Origin: Paenisporosarcina quisquiliarum_A
GTDB lineage: Bacteria; Bacillota; Bacilli; Bacillales_A; Planococcaceae
Reading direction: 5' to 3'
Length of the DNA: 64,000 nt
NCBI RefSeq assembly: GCF_043641925.1
Contig: NZ_JBHZRU010000022.1
Location: forward strand, 1-64,000
A program made the translations under genes and the position numbers. The notes below the pieces were generated by a model that saw only the letters and a program-made list of their open reading frames with translations, did no database searches and was not told the origin of the DNA. How positions within the stretch are numbered: the first letter of the stretch is position 1; each line of letters starts with the position of its first letter. Shown one piece after another: positions 7,794-17,104 of this stretch.

Positions 7794-9230
7794 TTGAGTT
7801 TACTGAATCGATTGCAACAAAAACAGCAACCTAACGAAGCAATTGAAGTTGCAGAAAAAGTTGAGCAAGTAACACCTGTAGAAGAACGAGTGAATGTCGT
7901 TCCTTCCCCCCCTCCTTTACCTGTTGCGCCAGAAGTGAAAATTGTTAAACCCACAGCTGTGCATCAAGAAAAAGAACAAGAATTTAAAAAGCTCATTCAG
8001 AAAGAAATATTAGCGACGATTGATTTGAAAGTAGAACATGATGATTTAGATCAACAAATTGATCGATTAGTTCAAGAAGTATTAAAAGAAGAAGAATCTT
8101 ATCGGAAATCGATTGACCGCAAAAAAGTGACTGCTGATTTGGTCAATGAATTAACAGGATTCGGCCCTATTAACCCCCTTCTTTTAGATGAATCGGTATC
8201 TGAGGTGATGGTCAATGGACCTGATCGTGTTTATTGCGAGCGTAATGGACGTCTTGAATTAACCGATATCGAATTTCGTGATAATGAACATGTTCTTAAT
8301 GTTATCGAACGTATTGTTGCCCCTATTGGGCGTCGTATTGATGAAAGTAGCCCAATGGTTGATGCTCGACTGCCCGATGGATCTCGTGTAAATGCGATTA
8401 TACCTCCATTAGCATTAAATGGACCGACGATTACCATCCGTAAATTCTCGAAGGACCCTTATACTATTAAGGATTTAATATCATTTGGAACGGTTACGGA
8501 AGAAATGGCTTTATTTATCGAAGCGTGTGTTAAAGCCCGACTCAATATTTTCGTTAGTGGTGGTACAGGATCAGGGAAAACAACTACGCTTAATGTATTA
8601 TCTAGTTTCATTCCTGCGGACGAGCGGATTGTGACGATTGAAGATGCTGCAGAATTACAACTTACTCAAGACCATGTGGTGACATTGGAATCACGACCAG
8701 CAAATATAGAAGGCAATGGACAAGTGTCGATTCGTGATCTTGTACGGAATTCCCTTCGTATGCGTCCTGACCGTATCGTAATTGGTGAGGTACGTGGTGC
8801 TGAAGCACTTGATATGTTACAGGCGATGAATACAGGACATGACGGCTCACTTGCGACAGGTCACTCGAACAGTCCTCGTGACATGATTTCACGTTTAGAG
8901 ACGATGGTTTTATTAGCAGGAGTGGATTTACCTGTAAAAGCGATTCGTGATCAAATTTCAGGAGCTTTAGATGTAATCGTCCAGCAATCTCGTTTAAAAG
9001 ACGGAACTCGCCGGATTGTTAAAATCACGGAAGTTCAAGGGCTAGAAGGTGACATCATTGTTCTCCAAGATATTTTCGTTTATGAACAAGCCGGCGTCGA
9101 TGCCTCTGGTAAGATCCGCGGGAAATTAATCCCGACAGGTGTTCGGCCGAAATTCTATGAAAAACTTGAGACTTCCGGAATCCATATTCCTCCTCATGTC
9201 TTCATTGAAAAAGACGAGATCACGTTATGA
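7794..9230 (+). CDS. tadA: Flp pilus assembly ATPase TadA/CpaF
   Basis: 478-aa secretion ATPase that powers pilus polymerisation. Walker A is SGGTGSGKTTTLN (around residue 258). The family signature VMVNGPDRVYCERNG, the Asp-box TIEDAAELQL, Walker B IVIGEVRGAEALDMLQ and the His-box MNTGHDGSLATGHSN are all present. The frame is open further upstream, but TTG 7794 has a perfect AAGGAGGA site directly after the tadZ stop. A variable ~70-residue proline/valine-rich segment precedes the conserved N-terminal domain. Its stop overlaps the tadB start (ATGA). Confidence 0.96.
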   Translation: MSLLNRLQQKQQPNEAIEVAEKVEQVTPVEERVNVVPSPPPLPVAPEVKIVKPTAVHQEKEQEFKKLIQKEILATIDLKVEHDDLDQQIDRLVQEVLKEEESYRKSIDRKKVTADLVNELTGFGPINPLLLDESVSEVMVNGPDRVYCERNGRLELTDIEFRDNEHVLNVIERIVAPIGRRIDESSPMVDARLPDGSRVNAIIPPLALNGPTITIRKFSKDPYTIKDLISFGTVTEEMALFIEACVKARLNIFVSGGTGSGKTTTLNVLSSFIPADERIVTIEDAAELQLTQDHVVTLESRPANIEGNGQVSIRDLVRNSLRMRPDRIVIGEVRGAEALDMLQAMNTGHDGSLATGHSNSPRDMISRLETMVLLAGVDLPVKAIRDQISGALDVIVQQSRLKDGTRRIVKITEVQGLEGDIIVLQDIFVYEQAGVDASGKIRGKLIPTGVRPKFYEKLETSGIHIPPHVFIEKDEITL

Positions 9231-10189
9231 CGCTAATCGGATATATATTGCTATTAGTCACATCTACTTTGTTTTTTCTAGCTTTATTGGTCAAAGTGTT
9301 TTACCAAAAACAACAAATGAACAAACGATTACAGCATTTCATTCATAGTGAAAGTGATGAGCCAAAATCCGAGAAAGAAATGCGTCGCATAGTCGATTTA
9401 ACTACCGCTAAAGAGAAAGTCCGAAAACGGTTAAAAGCGAAGGATAAAAATAAATCGATAGAAATGATGCTACAACGTGCTGGGATTCCATTAAAATCGG
9501 AAGAATACGTTATGTTCCACTGGATTTCAGTCATTTTTTTCGCTTTGTTATTTTATTTATTCAAGCCAGCTATAATGTTGCTGGTGTTTGGTGCAATCTT
9601 TGGATTTGTATTACCGAAGATGATTGTTCGATCGAAGCAAAAGAAACGCCTGCAGCAATTCAATAATTATTTACCTGAAATGATTTCAACTGTTGTTAAT
9701 GCGTTACGTGCCGGTTTTAGTTTCTTCCAAGCCTTACGAAATGTTATGGAAGAGTCACCTTCTCCGGTGAAAGAAGAACTAGCAATTGTTCTGCAAGAAA
9801 TGCAATATGGAGCTACAGTTGAAGAATCGTTGAACCGCATGAAAGAACGTATGCCAAGTAACGATTTAGACTTGATGATCCAAGCCATTCTCATTCAGCG
9901 TCAAGTTGGTGGTAATTTAGCGGTCGTTTTAGAAAAAATCGTTCACACCATTCGTGAACGGATAAAAATTCAAGGACAAATTAAGACGTTAACTGCTCAA
10001 GGAAAGATGTCTGGAATGGTTATTGCCTTACTTCCACTTGGTTTAGCGGGTATGTTGTTCGTTGTTAACCCGCCCTATATGCTCGTATTATTCACCAATC
10101 CGATTGGTCTTGTTTTACTAGCTGTTGGTGGCGTTTCGATGATGATTGGCTTTTTCTTTATTATGAAAATCACAACAATCGAGGTGTAA
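9227..10189 (+). CDS. tadB: TadB inner-membrane platform protein
   Basis: 320-aa type II secretion F-domain protein. An N-terminal anchor (LIGYILLLVTSTLFFLALLV) is followed by a cytoplasmic part, two membrane helices, the T2SSF domain (YLPEMISTVVNALRAGFSFF; LMIQAILIQRQVGGNLAVVL) and C-terminal helices. With TadC it forms the membrane platform on which TadA acts. It overlaps tadA by four bases. Confidence 0.93.
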   Translation: MTLIGYILLLVTSTLFFLALLVKVFYQKQQMNKRLQHFIHSESDEPKSEKEMRRIVDLTTAKEKVRKRLKAKDKNKSIEMMLQRAGIPLKSEEYVMFHWISVIFFALLFYLFKPAIMLLVFGAIFGFVLPKMIVRSKQKKRLQQFNNYLPEMISTVVNALRAGFSFFQALRNVMEESPSPVKEELAIVLQEMQYGATVEESLNRMKERMPSNDLDLMIQAILIQRQVGGNLAVVLEKIVHTIRERIKIQGQIKTLTAQGKMSGMVIALLPLGLAGMLFVVNPPYMLVLFTNPIGLVLLAVGGVSMMIGFFFIMKITTIEV

Positions 10190-10192
10190 CGG

Positions 10193-11110
10193 ATGATTGA
10201 ATTATTTGCACTCATCACCATTTCACTTGTCTTATTAGGCTTAGTATTGGCACGCAATGAAGCCATTCTTTCAAGAAAACAACGTATTGCATTGGTTATT
10301 GGTGAAGAACGTCAAGAGAAAGTCGTAGCGACTACCGTGAATGCCAAGGAGTCCTTGTTTCAACGTTTATTTGATACACGCATTAAACAGTTTAAAAGAA
10401 GTTTTAATCGTACAAATAAACGAGGTAAAGCGGAAAAAATCGAACGGAAATTGCTTCAAGCTGGTACGCCATACAGTATGACGCCGTTTGAGTTTCGAAT
10501 ATTACAACTCGGATTGTTAATCGTATTGCCGATTTTCATGTTCATTGTCCTTGTACTAGCAAACGTTTCGATTGGCAAACTCCTATTCATGCTTTTAGCT
10601 ACAATCGCATTAAGTATGTATCTACCTCACGCTTTTCTGAAAATGAAAATTAAATCACGCAATCATAAAGCGATAGTAGAACTTTCTGATTTTATCGATT
10701 TACTCGCAGTTAGTATGGAAGCCGGTTTAGGTTTTGACCAAGCGTTGAGTAAAGTAGTTTCTAAAAAACATGGTGTTTTAGCAGATGAATTCCAGCGCTG
10801 CCTTGAGGAATTACGTCTTGGTAAGACTCGGAGAGAATCACTCGCTGGCGTTCGTGATCGTTTACAAGTGGATGATATTCAGATGTTAATTGGGAATATA
10901 ATTCAAGCAGAACAATTAGGAATTGGTATGGTACAAATTTTACGAATACAATCCGAAGAAGTACGAATTCGTCGAAAACAACGTGCAGAAGAAAAAGCGA
11001 TGAAAGCACCGATCAAGATGCTCTTTCCTCTCGTTATTTTTATCTTCCCTTGTATTTTCATCATTTTATTAGGACCTGTTTTATTGCAATTGATGGAGAC
11101 TTTTATGTGA
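10193..11110 (+). CDS. tadC: TadC inner-membrane platform protein
   Basis: 305-aa paralogue and partner of TadB with the same T2SSF domain (ELSDFIDLLAVSMEAGLGFD; IIQAEQLGIGMVQILRIQSE), three to four membrane helices and the usual hydrophobic C-terminus. It starts four bases after tadB and is the last gene of the operon, with a terminator one base after its stop. Confidence 0.93.
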   Translation: MIELFALITISLVLLGLVLARNEAILSRKQRIALVIGEERQEKVVATTVNAKESLFQRLFDTRIKQFKRSFNRTNKRGKAEKIERKLLQAGTPYSMTPFEFRILQLGLLIVLPIFMFIVLVLANVSIGKLLFMLLATIALSMYLPHAFLKMKIKSRNHKAIVELSDFIDLLAVSMEAGLGFDQALSKVVSKKHGVLADEFQRCLEELRLGKTRRESLAGVRDRLQVDDIQMLIGNIIQAEQLGIGMVQILRIQSEEVRIRRKQRAEEKAMKAPIKMLFPLVIFIFPCIFIILLGPVLLQLMETFM

Positions 11111-11136
11111 AAAACGCCGAAATGGCGTTTTTTTTG
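11111..11136 (+). terminator. Terminator of the Tad operon
   Basis: AAAACGCC GAAAT GGCGTTTT stem with a T8 run immediately after the tadC stop. The first unit of a 21-bp repeat array begins 16 bases later. Confidence 0.88.
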
Positions 11137-11151
11137 TGATAAGAGAATTTT

Positions 11152-11277
11152 TTATTGGCGTTCGCGGGTGATATTTTGGCGTTCGAGCCTAATTTATTGT
11201 TATTTGGACGCGATAATATGGCGATAGCGAACCATAATATGTCGCAACAATGAAATTTATTGGCGTTAGGGCTTCAA
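11152..11277. repeat. 21-bp-period intergenic array A (6 units)
   Basis: Six consecutive 21-base units start at 11152, 11173, 11194, 11215, 11236 and 11257. They share a 5' half TTATTGGCGTT / AATATGGCGAT and have a variable 3' half; unit 3 is degenerate. The array fills the gap between convergent tadC and a GNAT gene and is enclosed by a terminator hairpin on each side. The same core and exact period recur at 26682-26786 and 41804-41929. Confidence 0.85.
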
Positions 11278-11281
11278 AATA

Positions 11282-11309
11282 AAAAACGAGTCACGTGGAC
11301 TCGTTTTTT
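11282..11309 (-). terminator. Terminator of the two-domain GNAT gene
   Basis: AAAACGAGTC ACGTG GACTCGTTTT stem with A and T tracts on both sides, so it can work in both directions. It abuts the GNAT stop codon at 11310. Confidence 0.85.
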
Positions 11310-12128
11310 CTATTTATATCGATAATAATCTTGAGCGTGGACCACTTTAAAACCAATTGATTCATAGAGCGATAATGCGTGTGCATTTTTCGTCTCCACT
11401 TCTAAATGAACAGAATGTCCCTTAGCGCTTTGTTCGTGTACTACTTGTTGCAACACTTTACGTCCGATTCCTCTTCCTTGATATGATGGCAAAATGGAAA
11501 ATCCGTAGATCCAAGCTTCTCCGTCTTCACGTTTAACACGGATCTTCCCAATCACTTCCTCGTCTACTTCAATCATTAACATGTCAGTGTCTTCATCGTT
11601 ATCAATTCTACTCTCATTAGCGGTAGCACTTTCTTCATCTACCCCAAAAGCTTCCACATCCAGACGAACTCGCATGGCAATATCTTTTTCATCGGCTTGT
11701 CGTAGGGTAAACCCACTAACGTCTGCCAACTCCTTTTCTTCCCACTGCATTTGATGTTCTGTGAATGCATACTCGGCACTTTGTTTATTCAAAAACTCTT
11801 TCGCCGCTTGTGAACTTGCAGGTGCATTGAGAAGGATTTTCTTGTAGCCACGCTTTTCGCATAAGTCCATGGCTTCAGAAAATAATTGTTGGAAATGACC
11901 TTTTTTACGCTCACTCGGTTTCACCATTCCACACACTTCTGCAACTGATCCAAACGGATAAATTCCTAGAAAAGCAATAAGTTCATCTTCATGATAATAA
12001 AAGAAATCCGTTTGATCCGAATCGCGTCTACGAAGCATTTCCCAGTTCAACTTCAATTGAAGTTCATCAAATGCCTCACATTCCTTTTGCAATGCCTCAA
12101 TGTCTTGTAACTGTTTAGTAGATAACAT
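11310..12128 (-). CDS. Two-domain GNAT acetyltransferase
   Basis: 272-aa protein with two GNAT-like halves. The N-terminal half (YYHEDELIAFLGIYPFGS ... VKPSERKKGHFQQLF) is degenerate. The C-terminal half has a canonical motif A (IYGFSILPSYQGRGIGRKVL) and ends NAHALSLYESIGFKV, the usual motif B. It is an acetyl-CoA dependent transferase of unknown substrate. The start ATG 12128 has GGGGGAA upstream. It is convergent with the Tad operon. Confidence 0.85.
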   Translation of the reverse strand: MLSTKQLQDIEALQKECEAFDELQLKLNWEMLRRRDSDQTDFFYYHEDELIAFLGIYPFGSVAEVCGMVKPSERKKGHFQQLFSEAMDLCEKRGYKKILLNAPASSQAAKEFLNKQSAEYAFTEHQMQWEEKELADVSGFTLRQADEKDIAMRVRLDVEAFGVDEESATANESRIDNDEDTDMLMIEVDEEVIGKIRVKREDGEAWIYGFSILPSYQGRGIGRKVLQQVVHEQSAKGHSVHLEVETKNAHALSLYESIGFKVVHAQDYYRYK

Positions 12129-12160
12129 GTTAAATTCCCCCTTTACTTAATTAGCTTTAA

Positions 12161-13027
12161 TCACGGTCGTGTTGTTAAATACACCCCACATAATATGACA
12201 ACCAATCCCACAATCATATGTATCGAAATTGGCTCTTCCAATAAAAAATACCCCCATAAAATGGCCGATATCGGAATTAGATAAGTGACTGAAGTTGCAA
12301 ATTCCGGACTTCTTTCATTCATGATGTAAAAGAACAATAAATGAGCGATTCCAGAACCGAAAAAGCCGAGACCAATTACTGCGATTAGCACTTCCCCACT
12401 TACGTTTTGTGCAAGTGTTTGTAATTGGTTTGGGTTTGTTAGCAACATCATCGTCCCGCCAAATACTGCTCCCACAACTAACGTACACGTTGTAACGAAT
12501 AGTATGCCTGCCGATTTCAAATGTCTACGTGCATAATGCGACGAAAAGCCATAACACATCGTGGCCAAAATCATCGTCCCTATACCAACAAAACTCTCAC
12601 CAAATAAGTGCGTGACATCAAAATCCATGATAATAATTATGCCGAAGAACCCAATCGCTATACCTATCCACTGTTGTTTTAATAAAACCGCTCCAAAGAA
12701 GACGAGTCCTAGTAATCCTGTGAAGATTGGCGTAAATGCATTTAGGACAGCTGCTAAACTACTATTAATTTGTGTCTGACTAAGCGCAATCAACCCCCAA
12801 GGCAATCCAGCGTTCACCACACCTACTACGAGTAATGCTTTCCACGGAACCGGACGAATAATTTCTTTCCGCTTAAACCATAAAAATGGCAATAGCAATA
12901 ACGCACCTGCAATACAGCGAATAAAGACGGTGCCCCATACACCCGCTGGTTCGCTTAATATTGAAATAAAAACAAATGATAATCCCCAAATAAGACTGAG
13001 GGAAATAAGTGCTACGTAAACTCGCAT
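12161..13027 (-). CDS. EamA/DMT family transporter
   Basis: 288-aa membrane protein of the drug/metabolite transporter superfamily. Ten hydrophobic segments form two EamA repeats, for example LISLSLIWGLSFVFISILSE at the start and LIPISAILWGYFLLEEPIS in the second half. Such proteins usually export amino acids or related metabolites. It stands 32 bases downstream of the GNAT start on the same strand, probably in its own unit. Substrate unknown. Confidence 0.9.
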   Translation of the reverse strand: MRVYVALISLSLIWGLSFVFISILSEPAGVWGTVFIRCIAGALLLLPFLWFKRKEIIRPVPWKALLVVGVVNAGLPWGLIALSQTQINSSLAAVLNAFTPIFTGLLGLVFFGAVLLKQQWIGIAIGFFGIIIIMDFDVTHLFGESFVGIGTMILATMCYGFSSHYARRHLKSAGILFVTTCTLVVGAVFGGTMMLLTNPNQLQTLAQNVSGEVLIAVIGLGFFGSGIAHLLFFYIMNERSPEFATSVTYLIPISAILWGYFLLEEPISIHMIVGLVVILCGVYLTTRP

Positions 13028-13178
13028 AGTTGTACATCCTCTACAATTAATTCATTTATTGTAATCGTATCATAACTATTTTGAAGTGAAAGATAATTTA
13101 AACGATTGAGGGAATTACAGAGTTTGTGGCCGTTGTAAAACACATGAGAACAGCAATAGATAATTCCTTATATGAAAG

Positions 13179-13262
13179 CTTTCACTTTCAAATGACAATC
13201 TTTCACTTTCACGTGCTGATCTTTCACTTTCAAACGCGAACCTTTCACTCTCTTTTCGTTTC
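13179..13262. repeat. 21-bp-period intergenic array D (4 units, CTTTCACTTTCA core)
   Basis: Units start at 13179, 13200, 13221 and 13242. The first twelve bases are CTTTCACTTTCA, nearly constant (the fourth has CTTTCACTCTC), and the last nine vary. The period is exactly 21 bases, as in the TGGCG arrays, but the core is unrelated. The first unit is preceded by GAAAG, making GAAAGCTTTC, and GCGAAAG follows the last. It lies upstream of the DMT transporter and downstream of the DUF1206 gene. Nothing else is seen in 13028-13178. Confidence 0.85.
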
Positions 13263-13393
13263 TACGAGCGAAAGACCAATTGTTTCCATAAAATAAAACA
13301 AAGAAATCCGCATAAGGTTTTCATCTAAAGACACCAAAAAGCTACCACGATAATTATCATCGCGGTAGCTCTAATTCCATACTAAAAATCATT

Positions 13394-14239
13394 CTATTTT
13401 CGATCACCAAAGTTCATGTGTTGATAACGCCCTCGAATAATTTGATAGATTCCATATAAGATTAATCCTATAGCTACTAGTGCTAGTAAAAATTGGCCAA
13501 ATGGCTGGCTAGCTAACTCTGTTAGTGCCCCACCCAGTCCTTTTGATTCATCTGGGTTATGTGTAATGGCTGTACGAATGAAGAAGAACCCTACCATACT
13601 TAGGACAATCCCTCGTGATATCAAACCAAGCTTTCCAGATATTCTAGCAATTTTACGTTCTTTATCATTCATTTCGTACGTTTTAAATTTAGACATGAAC
13701 TTCTCTTTTACACCACTATAAAGTTCATAAATCCCATACCCAATAATGATGGCACCTACTAGTCCAATGATCCATACACCAAATGGCTGTTCCATCAACT
13801 TTGCAGATATTGTCTTTTCCGAATTACCGCCTCCGGCATTCCCTGTATGACTCGCTAACTTAATCGCTCCAAATGCTAAATTCGAGTAAATGACACCACT
13901 AATGAAATAGCCAGTTCGTCTAATAAGTCCTTTCGCATCCGTTCCTTCATTCTCCGGATCTTTAAATGCTTTAATAAAGTCCCATAAGATATAGCCAATT
14001 AAACCAAGCCCAATAATCCATAATACAATTTCACCAAACGGCATTTCTGCGATTGATTGAAGTGCTCCCGACGTTCCCGTCATTTCCCCTCCAGGTCCAA
14101 ACGCCGCCAGTGCAGCGAGTATCCCAATCATTCCGTATACTACACCTTTTGCCATATAGCCAAAACGACCAAAACGTCGCACCCATGGTTTTGCTTCTCT
14201 TACTTTATCTTTTGCTTCTGCTTTTGACGGCGAATGCAT
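13394..14239 (-). CDS. DUF1206 membrane protein
   Basis: 281-aa protein with six membrane segments arranged as three repeats of the DUF1206 unit. Each unit begins around GRFGYMAKGVVYGMIG, RRTGYFISGVIYSNLAF or GKLGLISRGIVLSMVG and ends with QPFG followed by a second helix. The repeats are clear by eye. ATG 14239 has GAGGAAG upstream; a GTG nine bases earlier would sit on the ribosome site. Function unknown. No operon partner. Confidence 0.88.
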   Translation of the reverse strand: MHSPSKAEAKDKVREAKPWVRRFGRFGYMAKGVVYGMIGILAALAAFGPGGEMTGTSGALQSIAEMPFGEIVLWIIGLGLIGYILWDFIKAFKDPENEGTDAKGLIRRTGYFISGVIYSNLAFGAIKLASHTGNAGGGNSEKTISAKLMEQPFGVWIIGLVGAIIIGYGIYELYSGVKEKFMSKFKTYEMNDKERKIARISGKLGLISRGIVLSMVGFFFIRTAITHNPDESKGLGGALTELASQPFGQFLLALVAIGLILYGIYQIIRGRYQHMNFGDRK

Positions 14240-14317
14240 AATGAACACTTCCTCTACAATTCTCTTTGCATATGAAGTTCCCGCTTTGCATTAAAAAGAA
14301 ACCTATATTCTCATCCA

Positions 14318-15013
14318 TTATTTTCTAGCGTGACAAATCCAGCCACCAAATAACGTCGTTGAGAAGAATTGTGAAATTCGTTCAAATCCTGCTTCCTCTA
14401 AAAGCTCTTCAATTTGACCCGCAGGAATAAAAGATAATTCTCGAACGGATTCTTCCATCGCATCGACATCTTCCGGTTCTAAATCCGTTAAATCAAGCCA
14501 AATGGATTTCCATAAATTCATACGTTCATCAAATTCAGGTTGCGTTTGATCTCCAAACATAGACACTAAGACAAATGGTGAACCAGGTTTTAAGTTTTCT
14601 CTTACTTTTTTCAATAAACTTCTCTTTTCTTCAATCGTTTCTACAAAGTGAAGCACTAGTAGACAAGTAGACGCATCAAAACGTTCCGTAAAGTCAAGAT
14701 CTTCAATAATTCCTGTATGTATGGAAACACGCTCCTCTATTCCTTCATTCTTCGCTTTTTGAATGGCCACTTCTAACATTGGTTCTGATGGGTCAACTCC
14801 TGCAAATGTCCATGTTGGGTTAGCCGAACCAAATGTAACGATTTCATTTCCACCACCTGCTCCAATTACTAATATTTTAGCTCCATCTTCCACATTCGCA
14901 CGAAGAAAGGATTGAACCATTCGAAATAATGCATCATACGATGGCATGGCCCGTCGTATCCCCTTGTCATATTCTCTTGCCATTTCCATATCAAATTCTA
15001 AATCGTCTTTCAC
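14318..15013 (-). CDS. Class I SAM-dependent methyltransferase
   Basis: 231-aa Rossmann-fold methyltransferase. Motif I is ILVIGAGGGNEIVTFG, the acidic SAM-ribose residue follows in FAGVDPSEPM, and motif IV lies near FDASTCLLVLHFVE. The N-terminus EYDKGIRRAMPSYDALF resembles small-molecule methyltransferases. Substrate not identifiable. A lone gene transcribed away from the aldo/keto reductase. Confidence 0.88.
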   Translation of the reverse strand: MKDDLEFDMEMAREYDKGIRRAMPSYDALFRMVQSFLRANVEDGAKILVIGAGGGNEIVTFGSANPTWTFAGVDPSEPMLEVAIQKAKNEGIEERVSIHTGIIEDLDFTERFDASTCLLVLHFVETIEEKRSLLKKVRENLKPGSPFVLVSMFGDQTQPEFDERMNLWKSIWLDLTDLEPEDVDAMEESVRELSFIPAGQIEELLEEAGFERISQFFSTTLFGGWICHARK

Positions 15014-15149
15014 TTTTTATTCCCCCGATTATCTTAGCTTGTATGTCTCCTATTATGTGCTTTTCCAATTAAACTTTCAAACAGCTAGTGAATGGCATTC
15101 ATCCTTTATAGAATGGTACACTTACTCAAAATAACTGTCTTCATAGGGG

Positions 15150-16139
15150 ATGAATTGGTTGAATAAACACATTGAAAAAAGAAAATTAGGACAATCTGAT
15201 TTATCACTCTCTGCAATTGGTCTTGGCACATGGCAGTTCAGCAAAGGAACTGGATTGGTCGGGAAATTTTGGGGAGCGTTAGATGATGAGTTAACTGGAG
15301 AGATTATTAAGACATCCTTAGATGGTGGCATTAACTGGTTTGATACAGCCGAAGTATATGGTGGTGGCGAGTCTGAAAAAATAGTAGCGAAAGCGCTAGA
15401 TTCTATTGGCGTTACACCTGATGATGCAAAAATCGCAACGAAATGGTGGCCAGCATTGCGAACGGCTGCTTCGATATCGAAGACGATTAACATCCGTAAA
15501 GAAGCTCTCAATCATAGACCCATTGATTTATACCAAATTCATCAACCCTTTTCATTTTCATCTGTTGAAAAGCAAATGCTTGAGATGATTAAACTTGTGA
15601 ATGAAGGACATATCAAACATATCGGGGTTAGTAACTTCAGCGTGGAAGCTATGATTGAATCGCATAGAATCTTAACTGAGCATGGCCTAACACTGGCTTC
15701 AAATCAAGTGAAATATAGTTTGCTCGATCGTCGAATTGAAGAAAGTGGCATGATTGAGCGTGCAAAAGAATTGGGTATCTCTATTATCGCCTACTCACCT
15801 CTTGAACAAGGTTTACTAACAGGGAAGTTCCACGATAACCCAGCTTTAATTCAACAAGCAAAGGGACCTCGTCGATATCAACGCAAATTTAAAGAAACTG
15901 GTCTTAACGAGACAAAACCTTTAATCAATCTACTTGATACAATTGGAGAAAAATATAATGTTAGCGCGAGTCAAGTCGCATTGAACTGGTTAATACATTA
16001 CCATGGTGACACCGTATTCGCTATACCCGGCGCTACTAAAGCACACCATGCTCAAGATAATGTTGGCGCGTTAACTTTCAAGCTCGATACCGGTGAGCTT
16101 GAAGAGATTTCTCGAACTTCTTGGAAAGTTCTCGGATAA
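15150..16139 (+). CDS. Aldo/keto reductase
   Basis: 329-aa NAD(P)H-dependent reductase with a TIM-barrel fold. The catalytic tetrad is visible: Asp and Tyr in INWFDTAEVYGGGES, Lys in IATKWWP and His in DLYQIHQP. Cofactor-binding VSNFS and the late segment AIPGATKAHHAQDN also match. The start is uncertain: AGGGG directly abuts ATG 15150, so TTG 15159 (LNKHIEKRKLG) may be the true start. Eight bases separate its stop from the next frame, so it may be co-transcribed with the phosphotransferase. Confidence 0.92.
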   Translation: MNWLNKHIEKRKLGQSDLSLSAIGLGTWQFSKGTGLVGKFWGALDDELTGEIIKTSLDGGINWFDTAEVYGGGESEKIVAKALDSIGVTPDDAKIATKWWPALRTAASISKTINIRKEALNHRPIDLYQIHQPFSFSSVEKQMLEMIKLVNEGHIKHIGVSNFSVEAMIESHRILTEHGLTLASNQVKYSLLDRRIEESGMIERAKELGISIIAYSPLEQGLLTGKFHDNPALIQQAKGPRRYQRKFKETGLNETKPLINLLDTIGEKYNVSASQVALNWLIHYHGDTVFAIPGATKAHHAQDNVGALTFKLDTGELEEISRTSWKVLG

Positions 16140-16172
16140 TAAACCCGCGTGTTGCGAAAGGATCTTACTGTT

Positions 16173-17066
16173 ATGAATCAAGTAAATGAAAAACTTGAAA
16201 ATTGGATTCAGCTTCAATTAGGACAAGAGGTTACAAAAACAAGTTCTCTAAAAGGTGGCGTTTCATCCGTCATCTCTCATCACGTATTAGACGATCAATC
16301 ATCCGTCGTTTCCAGGCAAATTTTGAATAAAGAATGGTTAGCTGAAGAACCAGATTTAATCATTCATGAGCGAGCTAGCTTACTCGCTCTTTCAAAAGAA
16401 GACCTGCCCGTCCCAACGTTTTTAGCTGCAGATTCAAATGTTGAAGAGTGTGATGCTCCAACTCTTTTAATGAGTGCAATACCAGGAAAAGTTCAGTTAA
16501 ACCGTAGTGTGTACGAAGCCGGTATGCCACAACTTGCAGAAACCTTATACCGAATTCATCAAACACCGATTCCATCAGACTTTCCATGGAAGTATGCACC
16601 ATATACGCCTATTCATGAGATGACAGTTCCTAACTGGACCACTAATCCAGACGAGTGGAAGAAAGCACTTCATTTTGTACAACACTCTACTCCATCCTTT
16701 ACACCGGTCTTTATTCATCGCGATTATCACCCAACCAATATACTTTGGGAGGACGGGAAATTAAGTGGTGTAGTGGACTGGATCAATGCATGTAGCGGTC
16801 CTGCATTAGTAGATGTTGCACATTGTCGGATGAATTTCGCTTTGTTGTATGGCGTCGAAACGGCTGACTCATTCCTAAAAGCATATTTTAATGAACATCC
16901 CATGGATTATAATCCTCATTGGGATATTTTAAGTGTGTTTGATTTTGTGGATGAAGAGATGGATGTATACGAAGGTTGGACTGATCTTGGGTATACAGAA
17001 TTATCCTCCAGTCTTATGAAATCAAGAGCTGATGAATACATTCGGCATTTATGTAAGTTCATATAG
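16173..17066 (+). CDS. APH-type phosphotransferase
   Basis: 297-aa kinase-like protein of the aminoglycoside/choline phosphotransferase family. The catalytic loop FIHRDYHPTNILWEDGKL and metal-binding VVDWINACSGP (Brenner and DxG-equivalent segments) are intact. ATG 16173 has CGAAAGGATC upstream; an earlier GTG lacks one. Members phosphorylate small hydroxylated molecules; nothing marks it as an antibiotic resistance enzyme. It ends at a shared bidirectional terminator. Confidence 0.87.
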   Translation: MNQVNEKLENWIQLQLGQEVTKTSSLKGGVSSVISHHVLDDQSSVVSRQILNKEWLAEEPDLIIHERASLLALSKEDLPVPTFLAADSNVEECDAPTLLMSAIPGKVQLNRSVYEAGMPQLAETLYRIHQTPIPSDFPWKYAPYTPIHEMTVPNWTTNPDEWKKALHFVQHSTPSFTPVFIHRDYHPTNILWEDGKLSGVVDWINACSGPALVDVAHCRMNFALLYGVETADSFLKAYFNEHPMDYNPHWDILSVFDFVDEEMDVYEGWTDLGYTELSSSLMKSRADEYIRHLCKFI

Positions 17067-17073
17067 TAAGCAA

Positions 17074-17100
17074 AAAGGAGAGCAATTTGCTCTCCTTTTC
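17074..17100. terminator. Bidirectional terminator
   Basis: AAAAGGAGAGCAATTTGCTCTCCTTTT stem between the convergent phosphotransferase and DUF1129 genes. Confidence 0.85.
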
Positions 17101-17104
17101 AAAT

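Noticed and set aside
11152..11277. CRISPR array
   Set aside because: Unit of 21 bases with a partly degenerate ~12-base core leaves no room for spacers; no cas genes are present.
16173..17066. Antibiotic resistance aminoglycoside phosphotransferase
   Set aside because: Only the general kinase fold motifs are present; nothing links it to a known resistance enzyme and its context is ordinary chromosome.
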